In this document: positions 26,848 through 36,150 of the stretch, piece after piece
Layout of the letters: the number at the start of each line of letters is the position of its first letter
How positions within the stretch are numbered: position 1 is the stretch's first letter
Source: Candidatus Cloacimonadota bacterium
GTDB lineage: Bacteria; Cloacimonadota; Cloacimonadia; Cloacimonadales; Cloacimonadaceae
Direction of reading: 5' to 3'
Length of the DNA: 64,000 nucleotides
NCBI GenBank assembly: GCA_030154085.1
Contig: JASKKR010000009.1
Span: 1 to 64,000, forward strand
Made by a program: the position numbers and the translations under genes
The notes under the pieces: model-generated
Databases searched by the model: none
What the model saw: only the letters and a program-made list of their open reading frames with translations
Told to the model about the DNA's origin: nothing

Positions 26848-26875
26848 TTGACATATTTGGCAGATAAGCGATTAT
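26848..26875 (+). promoter_or_regulatory. Candidate promoter of the histidine kinase gene
   Basis: TTGACA (26848-26853), 16-base spacer, GATTAT (26870-26875). It lies in AGGCTTGACATAT, identical to the block before the acyl-CoA dehydrogenase gene. Transcription would begin near 26882, after the first ATG (26874), so the protein would start at ATG 26883 or 26892, perhaps from a leaderless message. Confidence 0.45.
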
Positions 26876-28058
26876 GGAGTTTATGGAAAAAATGAGCTTA
26901 GAGCAAATTCATGAGATTCCAGCTAAGCAGGAGTCGAACGATGTTAGGGAGATAGGTGTGGAGATGCTACCCAATCTCATTCACAATCTTCCGGGTATGG
27001 CATACCGTTGTCTGAATGACTCAAAGTGGTCGATGCTTTTTATTTCGGAGGGGTGCACAGAACTTACCGGGTATAAAGTCAGAGAGATTTTGCACAATGA
27101 GGCAATAAGTTATGATTCCTTGATCTTTGAAGAGGATAGGAAGTATGTGCGGGAGACTATCCGAGACGCGATAAAAAAGAGAACCCAATATCAGATGGAA
27201 TATCGCATAGTAACAAAGTCTGGTGATATAAAGTGGGTATGGGAAAAGGGCAATGCCGTGTATGACAAAAGCCACAATCCGACATATTTGGATGGTTTTA
27301 TAATTGATATCACGGCTCGTAAGACAGCCGAGGAAGCACTGAGGGGAGCGGTTAGTGATCTTTCGCGGCTAAACGCTACTAAAGATCGATTTTTTTCGTT
27401 GATAGCACATGACCTGCAAAACCCTGTATATGCTATCATCTCCCTTTCAGAATTTATAGCGGAAAATCTGTTTAGTTTTGGGCGTGAGGAAATTAAAGAT
27501 GCACTTTTGCAAGTAACTAGTGCAGCACAGGGCATATACACATTGTTGGAGAATCTTTTAGATTGGGCTCGATTGCAGACTAATCAGGTAGTGATCCAAA
27601 AAGAAATGGTATCATTAAGGAAGACCCTAAATTATGCGATTGATCATTATCAAAAAGCAGCAGATCAAAAAGGGATCACGGTGGAGTTTGTCTCAGCCGA
27701 AGATGTGCTAATCGAGAGCGATCTCAAGCTAATCTCATCAATTATAAGAAACTTGATTTCAAATGCACTTAAGTATTCATATCCTAAAGGTAAAGTAGAG
27801 ATTGACCTGACACAAGATAAAGTCAACGCAATAGTCACCGTACGTGATTATGGAGTAGGAATCCCACGCAAGAATCTTAGTAAACTCTTTCAAATCGATA
27901 GTGATTTGCGGCAATATGGGACGGCAAGCGAGAGTGGTAGTGGTTTGGGCTTGATTCTTGCGGATAGTTTTGCCAAACTTTTGGGGGCTGAGTTAAGAGT
28001 CGAGAGCAAACTAAATCATGGCAGTACATTCACACTGATTCATCCCAAGAGAATTTGA
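26874..28058 (+). CDS. PAS-domain sensor histidine kinase
   Basis: 394 residues from ATG 26874; in-frame ATGs at 26883 and 26892 may be the real start if the promoter above is used. No membrane segment, so a cytoplasmic sensor. PAS domain about 33-150 (PGMAYRCLNDSKWSMLFISE, EYRIVTKSGDIKWVWEKG). HisKA block KDRFFSLIAHDLQNP with the phospho-acceptor His at 179. ATPase domain: N box NLISNALKYSYP, G1 DYGVGIP, G2 GSGLGLILA. No response regulator gene is adjacent, so it is an orphan kinase. Signal unknown. Confidence 0.92.
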   Translation: MEFMEKMSLEQIHEIPAKQESNDVREIGVEMLPNLIHNLPGMAYRCLNDSKWSMLFISEGCTELTGYKVREILHNEAISYDSLIFEEDRKYVRETIRDAIKKRTQYQMEYRIVTKSGDIKWVWEKGNAVYDKSHNPTYLDGFIIDITARKTAEEALRGAVSDLSRLNATKDRFFSLIAHDLQNPVYAIISLSEFIAENLFSFGREEIKDALLQVTSAAQGIYTLLENLLDWARLQTNQVVIQKEMVSLRKTLNYAIDHYQKAADQKGITVEFVSAEDVLIESDLKLISSIIRNLISNALKYSYPKGKVEIDLTQDKVNAIVTVRDYGVGIPRKNLSKLFQIDSDLRQYGTASESGSGLGLILADSFAKLLGAELRVESKLNHGSTFTLIHPKRI

Positions 28059-28114
28059 TTGACGGCAGGACAAGGTTTAAAAACAATGCTCCAATATTTA
28101 TTAATGAGTAGAGA

Positions 28115-28588
28115 ATGAAAGCGCTAACTACACCAGAACTGGTACGCATTGTAGATTCTTTTGAGGATAAAAACGAGTGCCTTGAATATATGGCCAATCT
28201 TTTGGCGTCTAGTGGTTGTTTAAACTTTCCTGATCGATATTTATCGGCAGTCAAGGGTCGTGAAGAGATCATGAGTACTGGGATCGGACGGGGAATAGCA
28301 ATCCCGCATGCCAGAGACCTGACCGTGAACTGTATGAAAATTGCTGTGTGCAGGATCCGAACGCCGCTCAACTTCAATTCAGTGGATGAGCAACCAGTTA
28401 GTTTGGTGTTTATGATAGCTGTGCCGCAGAATTCAAACCAGGAGTATATGCTGATACTTCGTAACTTATCCGAGTATTTACGTCAGGAAAGAAACCGGGC
28501 GAAACTGCTTGGAGCAAACTCAGACATGGAGTTGTACCAATATGTTAAAGCTATGGAAGATATCATTATCGCTTCTGTTGCTGATTAG
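28115..28588 (+). CDS. PTS EIIA-like protein (PtsN/EIIA-Fru type)
   Basis: 157 residues, the size of EIIA(Ntr). STGIGRGIAIPHAR has the phosphorylatable His at 65, and PLNFNSVDEQPVSLVFMIAVP is the second family block. Such proteins are regulatory phosphocarriers linking carbon, nitrogen or potassium status to gene expression. No HPr, EI or permease gene is nearby. It follows the histidine kinase by 56 bases, and its last 47 bases also encode the signal peptide of the next gene. Confidence 0.88.
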   Translation: MKALTTPELVRIVDSFEDKNECLEYMANLLASSGCLNFPDRYLSAVKGREEIMSTGIGRGIAIPHARDLTVNCMKIAVCRIRTPLNFNSVDEQPVSLVFMIAVPQNSNQEYMLILRNLSEYLRQERNRAKLLGANSDMELYQYVKAMEDIIIASVAD

Positions 28589-29501
28589 CTTTATTCCACT
28601 TTGGTCACAAAGTGAGGATGCTGGCAGCACGGGATTTGATACACTCAAGATGATCTATGATGCTCGGACTACTGCCATGGGCGGAGCTGTGACCGGATTA
28701 CCTCAAAATAGCCATGCTCTGTCCTTCAACCCAGCGGCTATAATGCGCGCTGAAACTTCGACAATCTCTGCGACATTCTCAGATCAATTTGTAGGTAGTG
28801 CAGGAGGGAGCATAGAATATGTCTATCCCAAAAATACTTTTGTTGCCTATGGTGCCAGTTTGCGCTATTTCAATAGCGGTAGTATGGACCGCACCGAGGT
28901 CAGCCCTTCCGGTGAATTGATAGAAACCGGTGATACTTTTGGAGCTCAGAGCATTGTGGCATCCGTTTCTGCAGCAAGATACATCAGTATGGCCTTGGAT
29001 CTGGGAGCCAGCGCAAAATTTATCTATGATAGCATAGACAGTGCCAGTGCTAGCGCTGTATTATTCGATATCGGATTATTGCATCACACTGTAAACGAAA
29101 ATGTCAAAGTGGGGCTGAGCCTGAGAAATCTGGGTTTTCAAAGCTCCTACTATACAGATAATGAATATAAAGAAAACTTGCCCACCAGTTACAACGCGGG
29201 ACTATCAGTGAGAATGCATCCCAAGCTGATAACAGCATTGGATATTGGCAAAGCCGATGGGGAGAATATCAAACTGAGATTAGGGGCGGAATATCAACTT
29301 TACCCGAGTTTAGCACTGAGAGCTGGTTTTCGATCGGATGCAGGTGATTATCATATGGGAAGTTTTTTGGGTTATACTGGCGGAAGCAGTATAGGTCTGG
29401 GTTGGAATACCGGGAACTTTGATCTGGATTATGCATTGTCATCCTATGGGGATCTTGGTTTCATCAATCAGCTAACTCTAAAATACAATTTTGCACGTTA
29501 G
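28542..29501 (+). CDS. PorV/UPF0164-like outer membrane beta-barrel protein
   Basis: 319 residues from ATG 28542 (open frame from 28509). Residues 1-22 are a signal peptide (KLWKISLSLLLLISFIPLW). Mature text ARTTAMGGAVTGLPQNSHALSFNPAA is the PorV/PorQ/UPF0164 N-terminal signature, followed by alternating strands of a FadL-like barrel and a strand ending LTLKYNFAR. PorV in type IX secretion is the shuttle that receives tail-bearing cargo; a second homologue is at 44659. The signal peptide is encoded inside the 3' end of the EIIA gene, an unusually long 47-base overlap. Confidence 0.8.
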   Translation: MLKLWKISLSLLLLISFIPLWSQSEDAGSTGFDTLKMIYDARTTAMGGAVTGLPQNSHALSFNPAAIMRAETSTISATFSDQFVGSAGGSIEYVYPKNTFVAYGASLRYFNSGSMDRTEVSPSGELIETGDTFGAQSIVASVSAARYISMALDLGASAKFIYDSIDSASASAVLFDIGLLHHTVNENVKVGLSLRNLGFQSSYYTDNEYKENLPTSYNAGLSVRMHPKLITALDIGKADGENIKLRLGAEYQLYPSLALRAGFRSDAGDYHMGSFLGYTGGSSIGLGWNTGNFDLDYALSSYGDLGFINQLTLKYNFAR

Positions 29502-29502
29502 T

Positions 29503-31620
29503 ATGGGGAAGGATAGTTCTTTGCATTCATTTTTGTTTGAACTGGGAGTTGAGGAACTGCCAGATAATGTGATCCTGCCTGCCAGTGATTATTTGAAGTT
29601 ATCTTTTGAAAAAATGTTAAGCGCCGAAAAACTTAGCGTTGGCAAGATCAAGAGCGGTTCCACTCCGCGCAGATTAAGCATTTGGGCGGATGGTCTTCCG
29701 GTCAAACAGGAAGATGTGCAGATTACAAAATATGGACCTTCGGTCAGTATTGCCTATGATGCAAAGGGAAATCTAAGCCAAGCAGGGAAAGGTTTTCTTA
29801 AAAAAAGCGGGGCGAAATCTGAAGATATTTATATCGACAAAACAGGTGGCAAAGAAGTCCTGGCTGTCAGCTTTGTGCAACCTGGAAAATATACAATAGA
29901 TCTTGTGCGAGATTGGATCATACAGGTAATCGGACAAATTCCACTCCCCAAAAAAATGATCTGGAAGGATCCCAGCTTTGCCTTTTCGCGCCCAGTCCGC
30001 TGGTTAGTGGCGTTGTGGGACGACGATGTTATCTCAATGGATTATCATGGCATCATTGCGGATCGGATAAGTTATGGAAATCGCTATTTGGGCTTGGATA
30101 ACCACCGAGAGATCCAAAATGCTCATAGCTATGAAAAGGACTTGGAAGAGATCGGGGTGATCGTTTGCCGTGAAAAGCGGAAGCGGATGATTATAGATCA
30201 ATGTGCAGAGCTTTTTGCAAATAGTCCGTATCAAATCAAAGAAGATCAGAGACTTTTAGAAACTGTGTGTAACTTGGTTGAACGGCCTCACGCCGTAGTG
30301 GGAGAATTTGATGCACGGTTGTTAGAAATTCCTGAGAAGATCATCACTTCAACTATCAGTCAGAATCAAAAATACTTTTCTGTATATGATTCTGAGGATA
30401 GGTTGGTAAATAAATTTGTCTTTATATCAAATGGCGATCCGGTATATAGCGATAAGATTCGAGAGGGCAACGAGAAAGTAGTGGCAGCGCGTCTCAAGGA
30501 TGCAGCGTGGTTTTTTGAAGAAGATTGTCGTCGTTCACTTGAAGAATATTTGCCACTCCTTGAAGATGTTGTGTTTCAGTCCAGCTTGGGCACAATGGCA
30601 CAAAAGACGGAGCGCATAGTGCATTTAGCGGGCTACATAGCAAATGAACTGGGTCTAAGTGCACAACAAACTCAGAATGCCCTGCGAGCAGCGAAATTGT
30701 GCAAAGCAGATTTGGTGACCTTGATGCTTGGAGAAAAGGAATTTACTAAGTTGCAAGGTTATATAGGCATGCAATATGCATTAAAAGGTGGGGAAGACCC
30801 CGAAGTAGCACAAGCAATCTGGGAACATTATATGCCTCGTGGTAGCAAAGATATTCTACCTCAGACAGTCTCAGGTGCGATCTGTGCGATTGCAGACAAA
30901 CTCGATACCGTTGTTGGCATCATTAGCGTGGGTCTCATGCCTACAGGTAGTGCGGATCCTTTTGCTTTGAGACGCGCAGCTTCCGGGATTGTGCAAATCA
31001 TTGCCGATAGAGCTTGGGAGCTGGACCTGGTCGCCCTCATCAAAACCAGCCTTTCTCTATTGCAAAAAAGTATTGAGCCCAAACCAGATTCCTTGGATAA
31101 GATTTTGAGCTTCATCACCCAAAGGGTAAGCTGGTTGCTCAAAGAGGTTGGCATAAGCTACGATGTAGCAGCAGCTGTTATGTGCACTGGAGTCAATAAT
31201 CTTCCAGATCTTATTGGACGTGCCCGAGCATTGCAGAATTTCAAGGCAAAGGATGATTTTATCCGCTTAGTCCTGGGATTTAAGCGCGTGGCGAACATCA
31301 TAGCAGGCAGCGAAAGCTTTGCGAAATTGGACAAAAGTCTTTTTGAAGAAGAAGCGGAACGGGATTTGCACGTAAGACTAATTCAGCTTGCAGAGAGTTT
31401 GGATCGATCATTATCCGAGCGGGACTACGAAGCAGCTTTGCAAGATCTTACTATGATAGCGCCCACGATTGATACCTTCTTTGATCAGGTCTTGGTAAAT
31501 TGCGAAGACAAAGACAAAAGACTCAACCGCTATGCGCTCTTGGCTCGGATCCGAGAGGAATTTTTCCGAGTGGCAGATCTTTCACAGATCGTGGTAGAAT
31601 CAGATATTAATGGAGAATAA
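29503..31620 (+). CDS. glyS: Glycyl-tRNA synthetase beta subunit
   Basis: 705 residues from ATG 29503, one base after the previous stop; a TTG at 29491 is in frame but less likely. SFLFELGVEELPDNVILPA is the family N-terminus; HD-type and C-terminal anticodon-binding parts (LLKEVGISYDVAAAVMCTG, FDQVLVNCEDKDKRLNRYALL) are present. In the alpha2-beta2 enzyme GlyS binds tRNA while GlyQ makes the adenylate. glyQ is usually adjacent but is absent here, and there is no fusion, so it must be elsewhere. Followed by pta without a gap. Confidence 0.94.
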   Translation: MGKDSSLHSFLFELGVEELPDNVILPASDYLKLSFEKMLSAEKLSVGKIKSGSTPRRLSIWADGLPVKQEDVQITKYGPSVSIAYDAKGNLSQAGKGFLKKSGAKSEDIYIDKTGGKEVLAVSFVQPGKYTIDLVRDWIIQVIGQIPLPKKMIWKDPSFAFSRPVRWLVALWDDDVISMDYHGIIADRISYGNRYLGLDNHREIQNAHSYEKDLEEIGVIVCREKRKRMIIDQCAELFANSPYQIKEDQRLLETVCNLVERPHAVVGEFDARLLEIPEKIITSTISQNQKYFSVYDSEDRLVNKFVFISNGDPVYSDKIREGNEKVVAARLKDAAWFFEEDCRRSLEEYLPLLEDVVFQSSLGTMAQKTERIVHLAGYIANELGLSAQQTQNALRAAKLCKADLVTLMLGEKEFTKLQGYIGMQYALKGGEDPEVAQAIWEHYMPRGSKDILPQTVSGAICAIADKLDTVVGIISVGLMPTGSADPFALRRAASGIVQIIADRAWELDLVALIKTSLSLLQKSIEPKPDSLDKILSFITQRVSWLLKEVGISYDVAAAVMCTGVNNLPDLIGRARALQNFKAKDDFIRLVLGFKRVANIIAGSESFAKLDKSLFEEEAERDLHVRLIQLAESLDRSLSERDYEAALQDLTMIAPTIDTFFDQVLVNCEDKDKRLNRYALLARIREEFFRVADLSQIVVESDINGE

Positions 31621-32607
31621 ATGCATATTTTGCAAGAATTGAAAAGTCGCGCTGCCAAAATTGGTGGCAGCATCGTGCTTCCTGAGGTTTCAGATATACG
31701 TACTCTTGAAGCTGCAGCAAGAATTACCAGAGAAAAGATTGCCCGAGTTATCTTATTGGGCAACAGAGATACTATATTTTCCCAATCTAAAGAGCTGAAT
31801 TTGGATCTAGGTGAATGCCAAGTTGTTGATCCTCAAACAAGTGAAGATTTTCCAGCATTTGCCAAAGCCCTCTATGAAAAACGCAAAGAAAAGGGGATGA
31901 GCGAAGCTGATGCTGAGATCACCATGCAGAATCCACTTTATTTTGGAGCAATGATGGTACTGATGGGCAAGGCAAGCGGGATGGTCGCGGGTGCTGCCAA
32001 CACCACAGCGGATGTATTGCGAGCAGCCTTGCATGTCGTGGGCGTCACACCTGGTCTTAAAACAGTATCATCCACATTTATAATGGTATCTCCTCGCAGT
32101 GAGGATCCATGCTATCTTTTTGCAGATTGCGCTGTGGTGCCAAATCCTACTGCAGAACAGTTGGCGGATATCGCTTGTTCTACTGCACAGACGAGAAGAG
32201 CCATCTTGGGAGATGAAGCCAAAGTAGCCCTTCTGTCCTTTTCTACAAAAGGTAGTGCCGAGCATGAGCTGGTGGAGAAAGTACGCGAAGCGAAAGCAAT
32301 CTTAGATTCCCGGGGAGTGGATTTTGCATATGATGGGGAACTGCAAGTCGATGCGGCAATCGTTGAGAAGATCGCTCGTAGCAAAGCACCGGATAGTCCA
32401 GTCGCAGGGAACGCAAACACCTTGATCTTCCCGGATCTCCAAGCTGGCAATATAGGCTATAAATTGGTGCAACGTTTGGGTGGTTTTGAGGCAATTGGTC
32501 CTATCATTCAAGGACTCGCCGCTCCAATCTGCGATCTTTCCAGGGGATGCTCGACCGAGGATATCGTTAATACAGCCATTCTCGTATTATTAATGTCAAA
32601 AAAATAA
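31621..32607 (+). CDS. pta: Phosphate acetyltransferase
   Basis: 328 residues, the length of the short single-domain Pta. Converts acetyl-CoA and phosphate to acetyl phosphate and CoA, the step before ATP formation by acetate kinase. GMVAGAANTTADVLRAALHVVG, FADCAVVPNPTAEQLADIA and NTLIFPDLQAGNIGYKLVQR are family signatures. Starts directly on the base after the glyS stop. No ackA in the window. Confidence 0.94.
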   Translation: MHILQELKSRAAKIGGSIVLPEVSDIRTLEAAARITREKIARVILLGNRDTIFSQSKELNLDLGECQVVDPQTSEDFPAFAKALYEKRKEKGMSEADAEITMQNPLYFGAMMVLMGKASGMVAGAANTTADVLRAALHVVGVTPGLKTVSSTFIMVSPRSEDPCYLFADCAVVPNPTAEQLADIACSTAQTRRAILGDEAKVALLSFSTKGSAEHELVEKVREAKAILDSRGVDFAYDGELQVDAAIVEKIARSKAPDSPVAGNANTLIFPDLQAGNIGYKLVQRLGGFEAIGPIIQGLAAPICDLSRGCSTEDIVNTAILVLLMSKK

Positions 32608-32631
32608 AAAGAAATATACAGGGGGATTACG

Positions 32632-33834
32632 GTGGCTATTAAGCTGTCAAATCGTTCCAAATTGATCAAACCATCGCCTACTTTGAGCCTTACGGCAAAG
32701 GCGTCTCAGATGAGATCCGAAGGTATTGATGTGATTAACTTCGGAGTAGGAGAACCAGATTTTAATACGCCGGAGTATATCAAGAACGCAGCTCACAAGG
32801 CAATTGACGACAATTTTACGCATTATACTGCTAATGCTGGCATCATGGAACTACGCAAAGCAATCTGTGATAAGCTGGCTCGGGATAATAACCTTCAATA
32901 TACTCCGAAGGATATTTTGGTTTCTCCAGGAGCCAAGGCATCCATACTTATGGTCTTGATTGCTGTCTGTGACACAGATGATCAAGTCCTGATTCCAAGC
33001 CCATATTGGGTGACCTATCCATATCAGGCTCTAATGGCAGATGCCGTGCCGGTGTTTGTGCCGACCGATGCCTCAAATGGCTATAAGATACAACCGGAAA
33101 CCCTAAAGCAAGTGATCGAGGACAGTCCCTGTGCTAAGGTTTTTATACTAAACTCTCCAAACAATCCAACTGGAGGAGTATATAGCAAAGAAGAGTTGGA
33201 AGCCATAGCCAAGATTTGCGTGCAAAATGACATCCTGGTCATTTCAGACGAGATCTATGAGCGCTTGGTTTATGATGAAGCAAAACATATTTCGATAGCA
33301 TCCTTGGGCGATGATATCAAGGAAAATACTGTCGTAATAAATGGAGTTTCGAAAGCCTATGCAATGACAGGATGGCGCTTGGGTTATGCCGCGGGGCCAA
33401 CCCATATCATCAATGCCGCCGGACGTGTGCAGGAACATACCACATCTTGTGTGAATTCTATTACCCAAAAAGCTTGTGTTTCAGCTCTAAATGATGAAGA
33501 CAATTCTATCGAAGATATGCGTCAGGAATTTTGGAAGCGGAGAGATTACATGTATGATATGCTCATGAAGATCCCGCATCTGAGCTGTAAAAAACCACAA
33601 GGGGCGTTTTATATCATGCCCAATATTGAATGGTATCTTAATAATAATAATTGTGGCATCAAAAATGCTTATAACTTCTGCGATATGCTGTTGGAAAAGT
33701 ATAGTGTAGCACTCGTTGCTGGAGGAGCCTTTGGCTTAATGGGCACGGTGCGCTTCTCGTATGCAAACAGCATGGAGAATATCACGGAAGGTGTAAAGAG
33801 ATTTATGCAGTTTTTAGGAGATATCAGTTCGTGA
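32632..33834 (+). CDS. Aspartate aminotransferase (class I, PLP)
   Basis: 400 residues from GTG 32632 with GGGGG in front. NFGVGEPDFNTPEYIKNAA, SPYWVTYPYQ and LNSPNNPTGGVYS are class I signatures; GVSKAYAMTGWRLGYAAGP carries the PLP Lys at residue 241; VRFSYANSMENI contains the carboxylate-binding Arg. The motif set fits the I-gamma aspartate/prephenate aminotransferases of bacteria lacking AspC of the E. coli type. Overlaps the next gene by four bases (GTGA). Confidence 0.9.
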   Translation: MAIKLSNRSKLIKPSPTLSLTAKASQMRSEGIDVINFGVGEPDFNTPEYIKNAAHKAIDDNFTHYTANAGIMELRKAICDKLARDNNLQYTPKDILVSPGAKASILMVLIAVCDTDDQVLIPSPYWVTYPYQALMADAVPVFVPTDASNGYKIQPETLKQVIEDSPCAKVFILNSPNNPTGGVYSKEELEAIAKICVQNDILVISDEIYERLVYDEAKHISIASLGDDIKENTVVINGVSKAYAMTGWRLGYAAGPTHIINAAGRVQEHTTSCVNSITQKACVSALNDEDNSIEDMRQEFWKRRDYMYDMLMKIPHLSCKKPQGAFYIMPNIEWYLNNNNCGIKNAYNFCDMLLEKYSVALVAGGAFGLMGTVRFSYANSMENITEGVKRFMQFLGDISS

Positions 33835-34040
33835 GTGATTTAAACGAACGCATTGGAGAACGCTGGCACGACCGAAGAAAAAAAGGCTACAATTGGCCCA
33901 GATTGATCATTATGCTCATCATTCTGATCGCTATTATGTACGGAATGGGCATATTGCAAAGGATGGGGAACGTCACTACCGAGCCAGCAGCCGAGTTTCG
34001 CGACAGTACGAGAGTAGAGAATGTGGAGACGATGCCATGA
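33831..34040 (+). CDS. Small single-helix membrane protein
   Basis: 69 residues from GTG 33831. A charged, W-containing N-terminus (RWHDRRKKGYNWPR), one helix (LIIMLIILIAIMYGMGIL) and a short acidic outside tail. GTGA overlap with the aminotransferase and ATGA overlap with the PfkB kinase indicate a real, coupled gene. No known family recognised. Confidence 0.65.
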   Translation: MSDLNERIGERWHDRRKKGYNWPRLIIMLIILIAIMYGMGILQRMGNVTTEPAAEFRDSTRVENVETMP

Positions 34041-34930
34041 GTCTGGTAATAGTTGGTTCGATCGGTCTTGATACTATAAGCACTCATGCTGGCAGGGTCA
34101 TAGACGCGATTGGCGGTTCTGCTGTATATGGTTCGATTTCTGCTTCATATTTTACTGATGTCAACATAATCGGAGTTGTCGGAGAGGATTATCCTTCCAG
34201 TGCAATCGAAATATTGAAGCGCCATGGCATCTGCTTAGATGGCTTGGAAATAGCTCCAGGCAAGACCTTCCGTTGGAGCGGTGAATATCACGATCTAAAC
34301 AAAGCCGAGACCCTTGTTACAGAATTAAATGTCTTTGCGGATTTTGTGCCTAAGCTACCTGAAAGCTGCAGTTCTTGTCATTCACTACTTCTGGCAAATA
34401 TCCACCCTAATCTCCAAATGGAAGTGCTTAAACAGAGCAGTGCCTATACACATTTGGCATGCGACACGATGAACTTCTGGATTGATTCTTGCCCGAACGA
34501 ACTAGCAGAGGTCATTGCCAAAGTGCATATTGTGTTTATGAATGAGGACGAGGTTCGGGATTTTACTGGAAAAGATGATATCTTCCAAGCTGCACGGGAA
34601 CTGCTCAAGCAGGGTCCTAAACTGGTTATAGTTAAACGCGGCGAATATGGCAGTGTGGCAATTCGGGAAGATGAAGTTTTCTTTGCTCCGGCATATCCGA
34701 TTATCAATGTCAAAGATCCCACAGGGGCTGGAGATACTTTTGCGGGAGCTTTTATGGCATGTTTGGAAGGTCATGGCGAGCTTAACTCTGCCGCTATACG
34801 TGATGCGATCCGCTATGGAACGGTGATGGCAGCACTGAATGTCAGTGAATTCAGCGTCGCCGGGATTTTGGATCTGGATCGCAAGTTGATAGATCAATAT
34901 AAGGAAGAGCTATGCCAAATGACACGATAA
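34037..34930 (+). CDS. PfkB/ribokinase-family carbohydrate or nucleoside kinase
   Basis: 297 residues from ATG 34037, which overlaps the previous stop (ATGA); the open frame begins at 33893 within the small protein gene. GSIGLDTISTHAGRVIDAIGGSA is the N-terminal substrate loop and DPTGAGDTFAGAFMA the C-terminal ATP/anion-hole motif with the catalytic Asp. Substrate (sugar, adenosine or other) cannot be told. The next gene, purM, overlaps it by 19 bases, which might hint at a nucleoside. Confidence 0.88.
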   Translation: MSLVIVGSIGLDTISTHAGRVIDAIGGSAVYGSISASYFTDVNIIGVVGEDYPSSAIEILKRHGICLDGLEIAPGKTFRWSGEYHDLNKAETLVTELNVFADFVPKLPESCSSCHSLLLANIHPNLQMEVLKQSSAYTHLACDTMNFWIDSCPNELAEVIAKVHIVFMNEDEVRDFTGKDDIFQAARELLKQGPKLVIVKRGEYGSVAIREDEVFFAPAYPIINVKDPTGAGDTFAGAFMACLEGHGELNSAAIRDAIRYGTVMAALNVSEFSVAGILDLDRKLIDQYKEELCQMTR

Positions 34931-35949
34931 ACTCCATGGACTACAAGCAAGCGGGAGTCGACATCAAGGCTGGGGAAGAAGCTGTCCTTGCTATCAAAGA
35001 CAAAGTTCGTTCTACCTATAATGCCAATGTCCTTAGCGAACTTGGTAGCTTTGGTGGACTTTATCGGATCGATCGAGAGGCATGGAACAAACCCATTCTT
35101 GTGGCGAGCACTGACGGAGTCGGTACTAAACTTATGGTAGCCATTCAAGCTGGGGTTTATAATACGGTCGGACAGGATCTAGTAAACCACTGCGTGAATG
35201 ACATTCTGGTCCAAGGCGCTCTACCACAGTTCTTTTTGGATTATATCGGAATAGGTAAGCTTATCCCGACCGTGATTTCTTCCATCATCGATGGTTTCGT
35301 GCAGGCTTGCCAAGAAAATTCCTGCTCCCTTATCGGAGGAGAAATGGCGGAAATGCCGGGTCTTTATCAGCCTCATGATTTTGATTTGGCAGGTACTATC
35401 ATCGGAATGGTCGAGACTTCGCAGCTCTTGCCACGCCCGACAATGGCGGTAGGAGATGTTTTGGTTGGATTGCCTTCCAGCGGTTTGCATACAAATGGAT
35501 ATTCTCTGGCTCGGAAAGTGCTCTTTGATATCATGAATCTGAAAATTGATTCCTGGGTGGAAGAACTTTCCTGCAGCTTGGGCGAAAGTCTTTTGGCTGT
35601 GCACACGAGCTATCTCTCCCAGTTGCGGCCATATCTCCACAATTCTGGATTAAAAGCCTTGGCTCATATCACAGGCGGAGGGATAGTCGGGAACCTGTCT
35701 CGGGTCATTCCCGAAAATCTGGTGGCAAAAGTCACTCTAGATAAAGCGCAGATCCCTGCAATCTTTAATATAATCCAAACCGGTGGGAACATTAGTGAAG
35801 AAGTTATGCGTCAAACTTTCAATCTAGGGATTGGGATGATTTGTGTAGCCAGCCCCTCGTTGGCAGAAACCCTACAAAATGATCTTAGAGCAATGTATGT
35901 GGGAGAGATTTCTGCAGCATCCAGTGTCGAAAGAGTGAAATTCATATGA
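34912..35949 (+). CDS. purM: Phosphoribosylformylglycinamidine cyclo-ligase (AIR synthetase)
   Basis: 345 residues, standard length. Closes the imidazole ring of FGAM to AIR with ATP. YKQAGVDIKAGEEAV, LVASTDGVGTKL, VNDILVQGALPQFFLDYIG, SLIGGEMAEMPG and PSSGLHTNGYSLARKV are the family's successive signatures. Overlaps the PfkB-type gene by 19 bases; last gene of the run before the 36 kb promoter. No other purine gene is present. Confidence 0.96.
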   Translation: MPNDTINSMDYKQAGVDIKAGEEAVLAIKDKVRSTYNANVLSELGSFGGLYRIDREAWNKPILVASTDGVGTKLMVAIQAGVYNTVGQDLVNHCVNDILVQGALPQFFLDYIGIGKLIPTVISSIIDGFVQACQENSCSLIGGEMAEMPGLYQPHDFDLAGTIIGMVETSQLLPRPTMAVGDVLVGLPSSGLHTNGYSLARKVLFDIMNLKIDSWVEELSCSLGESLLAVHTSYLSQLRPYLHNSGLKALAHITGGGIVGNLSRVIPENLVAKVTLDKAQIPAIFNIIQTGGNISEEVMRQTFNLGIGMICVASPSLAETLQNDLRAMYVGEISAASSVERVKFI

Positions 35950-36025
35950 ACGCCATAACTGTGTTAACGCAAGAATCTTACTCAATCCTAAAACATGGTA
36001 ATCGGACAGAGGATAAAAAAACTGC

Positions 36026-36054
36026 TTGACTGATTTTAATAGCTCAGATATAAG
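36026..36054 (+). promoter_or_regulatory. sigma70-type promoter of the TonB/ExbBD operon
   Basis: TTGACT (36026-36031), exactly 17 bases, TATAAG (36049-36054). The transcribed leader would carry a short hairpin, GGAAAAGCC with GGCTTTCC (36062-36091), before the AGGGAGG ribosome site at 36137-36143. It is the only strong promoter ahead of the next eight genes. Confidence 0.7.
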
Positions 36055-36150
36055 AGCTTTAACAGGAAAAGCCTTTAGCTTTTTGAGGCTTTCCCAAAGG
36101 TAAATAACTTTAAACAAAGTAAATAAGCCAGGATGAAGGGAGGTTTATCG

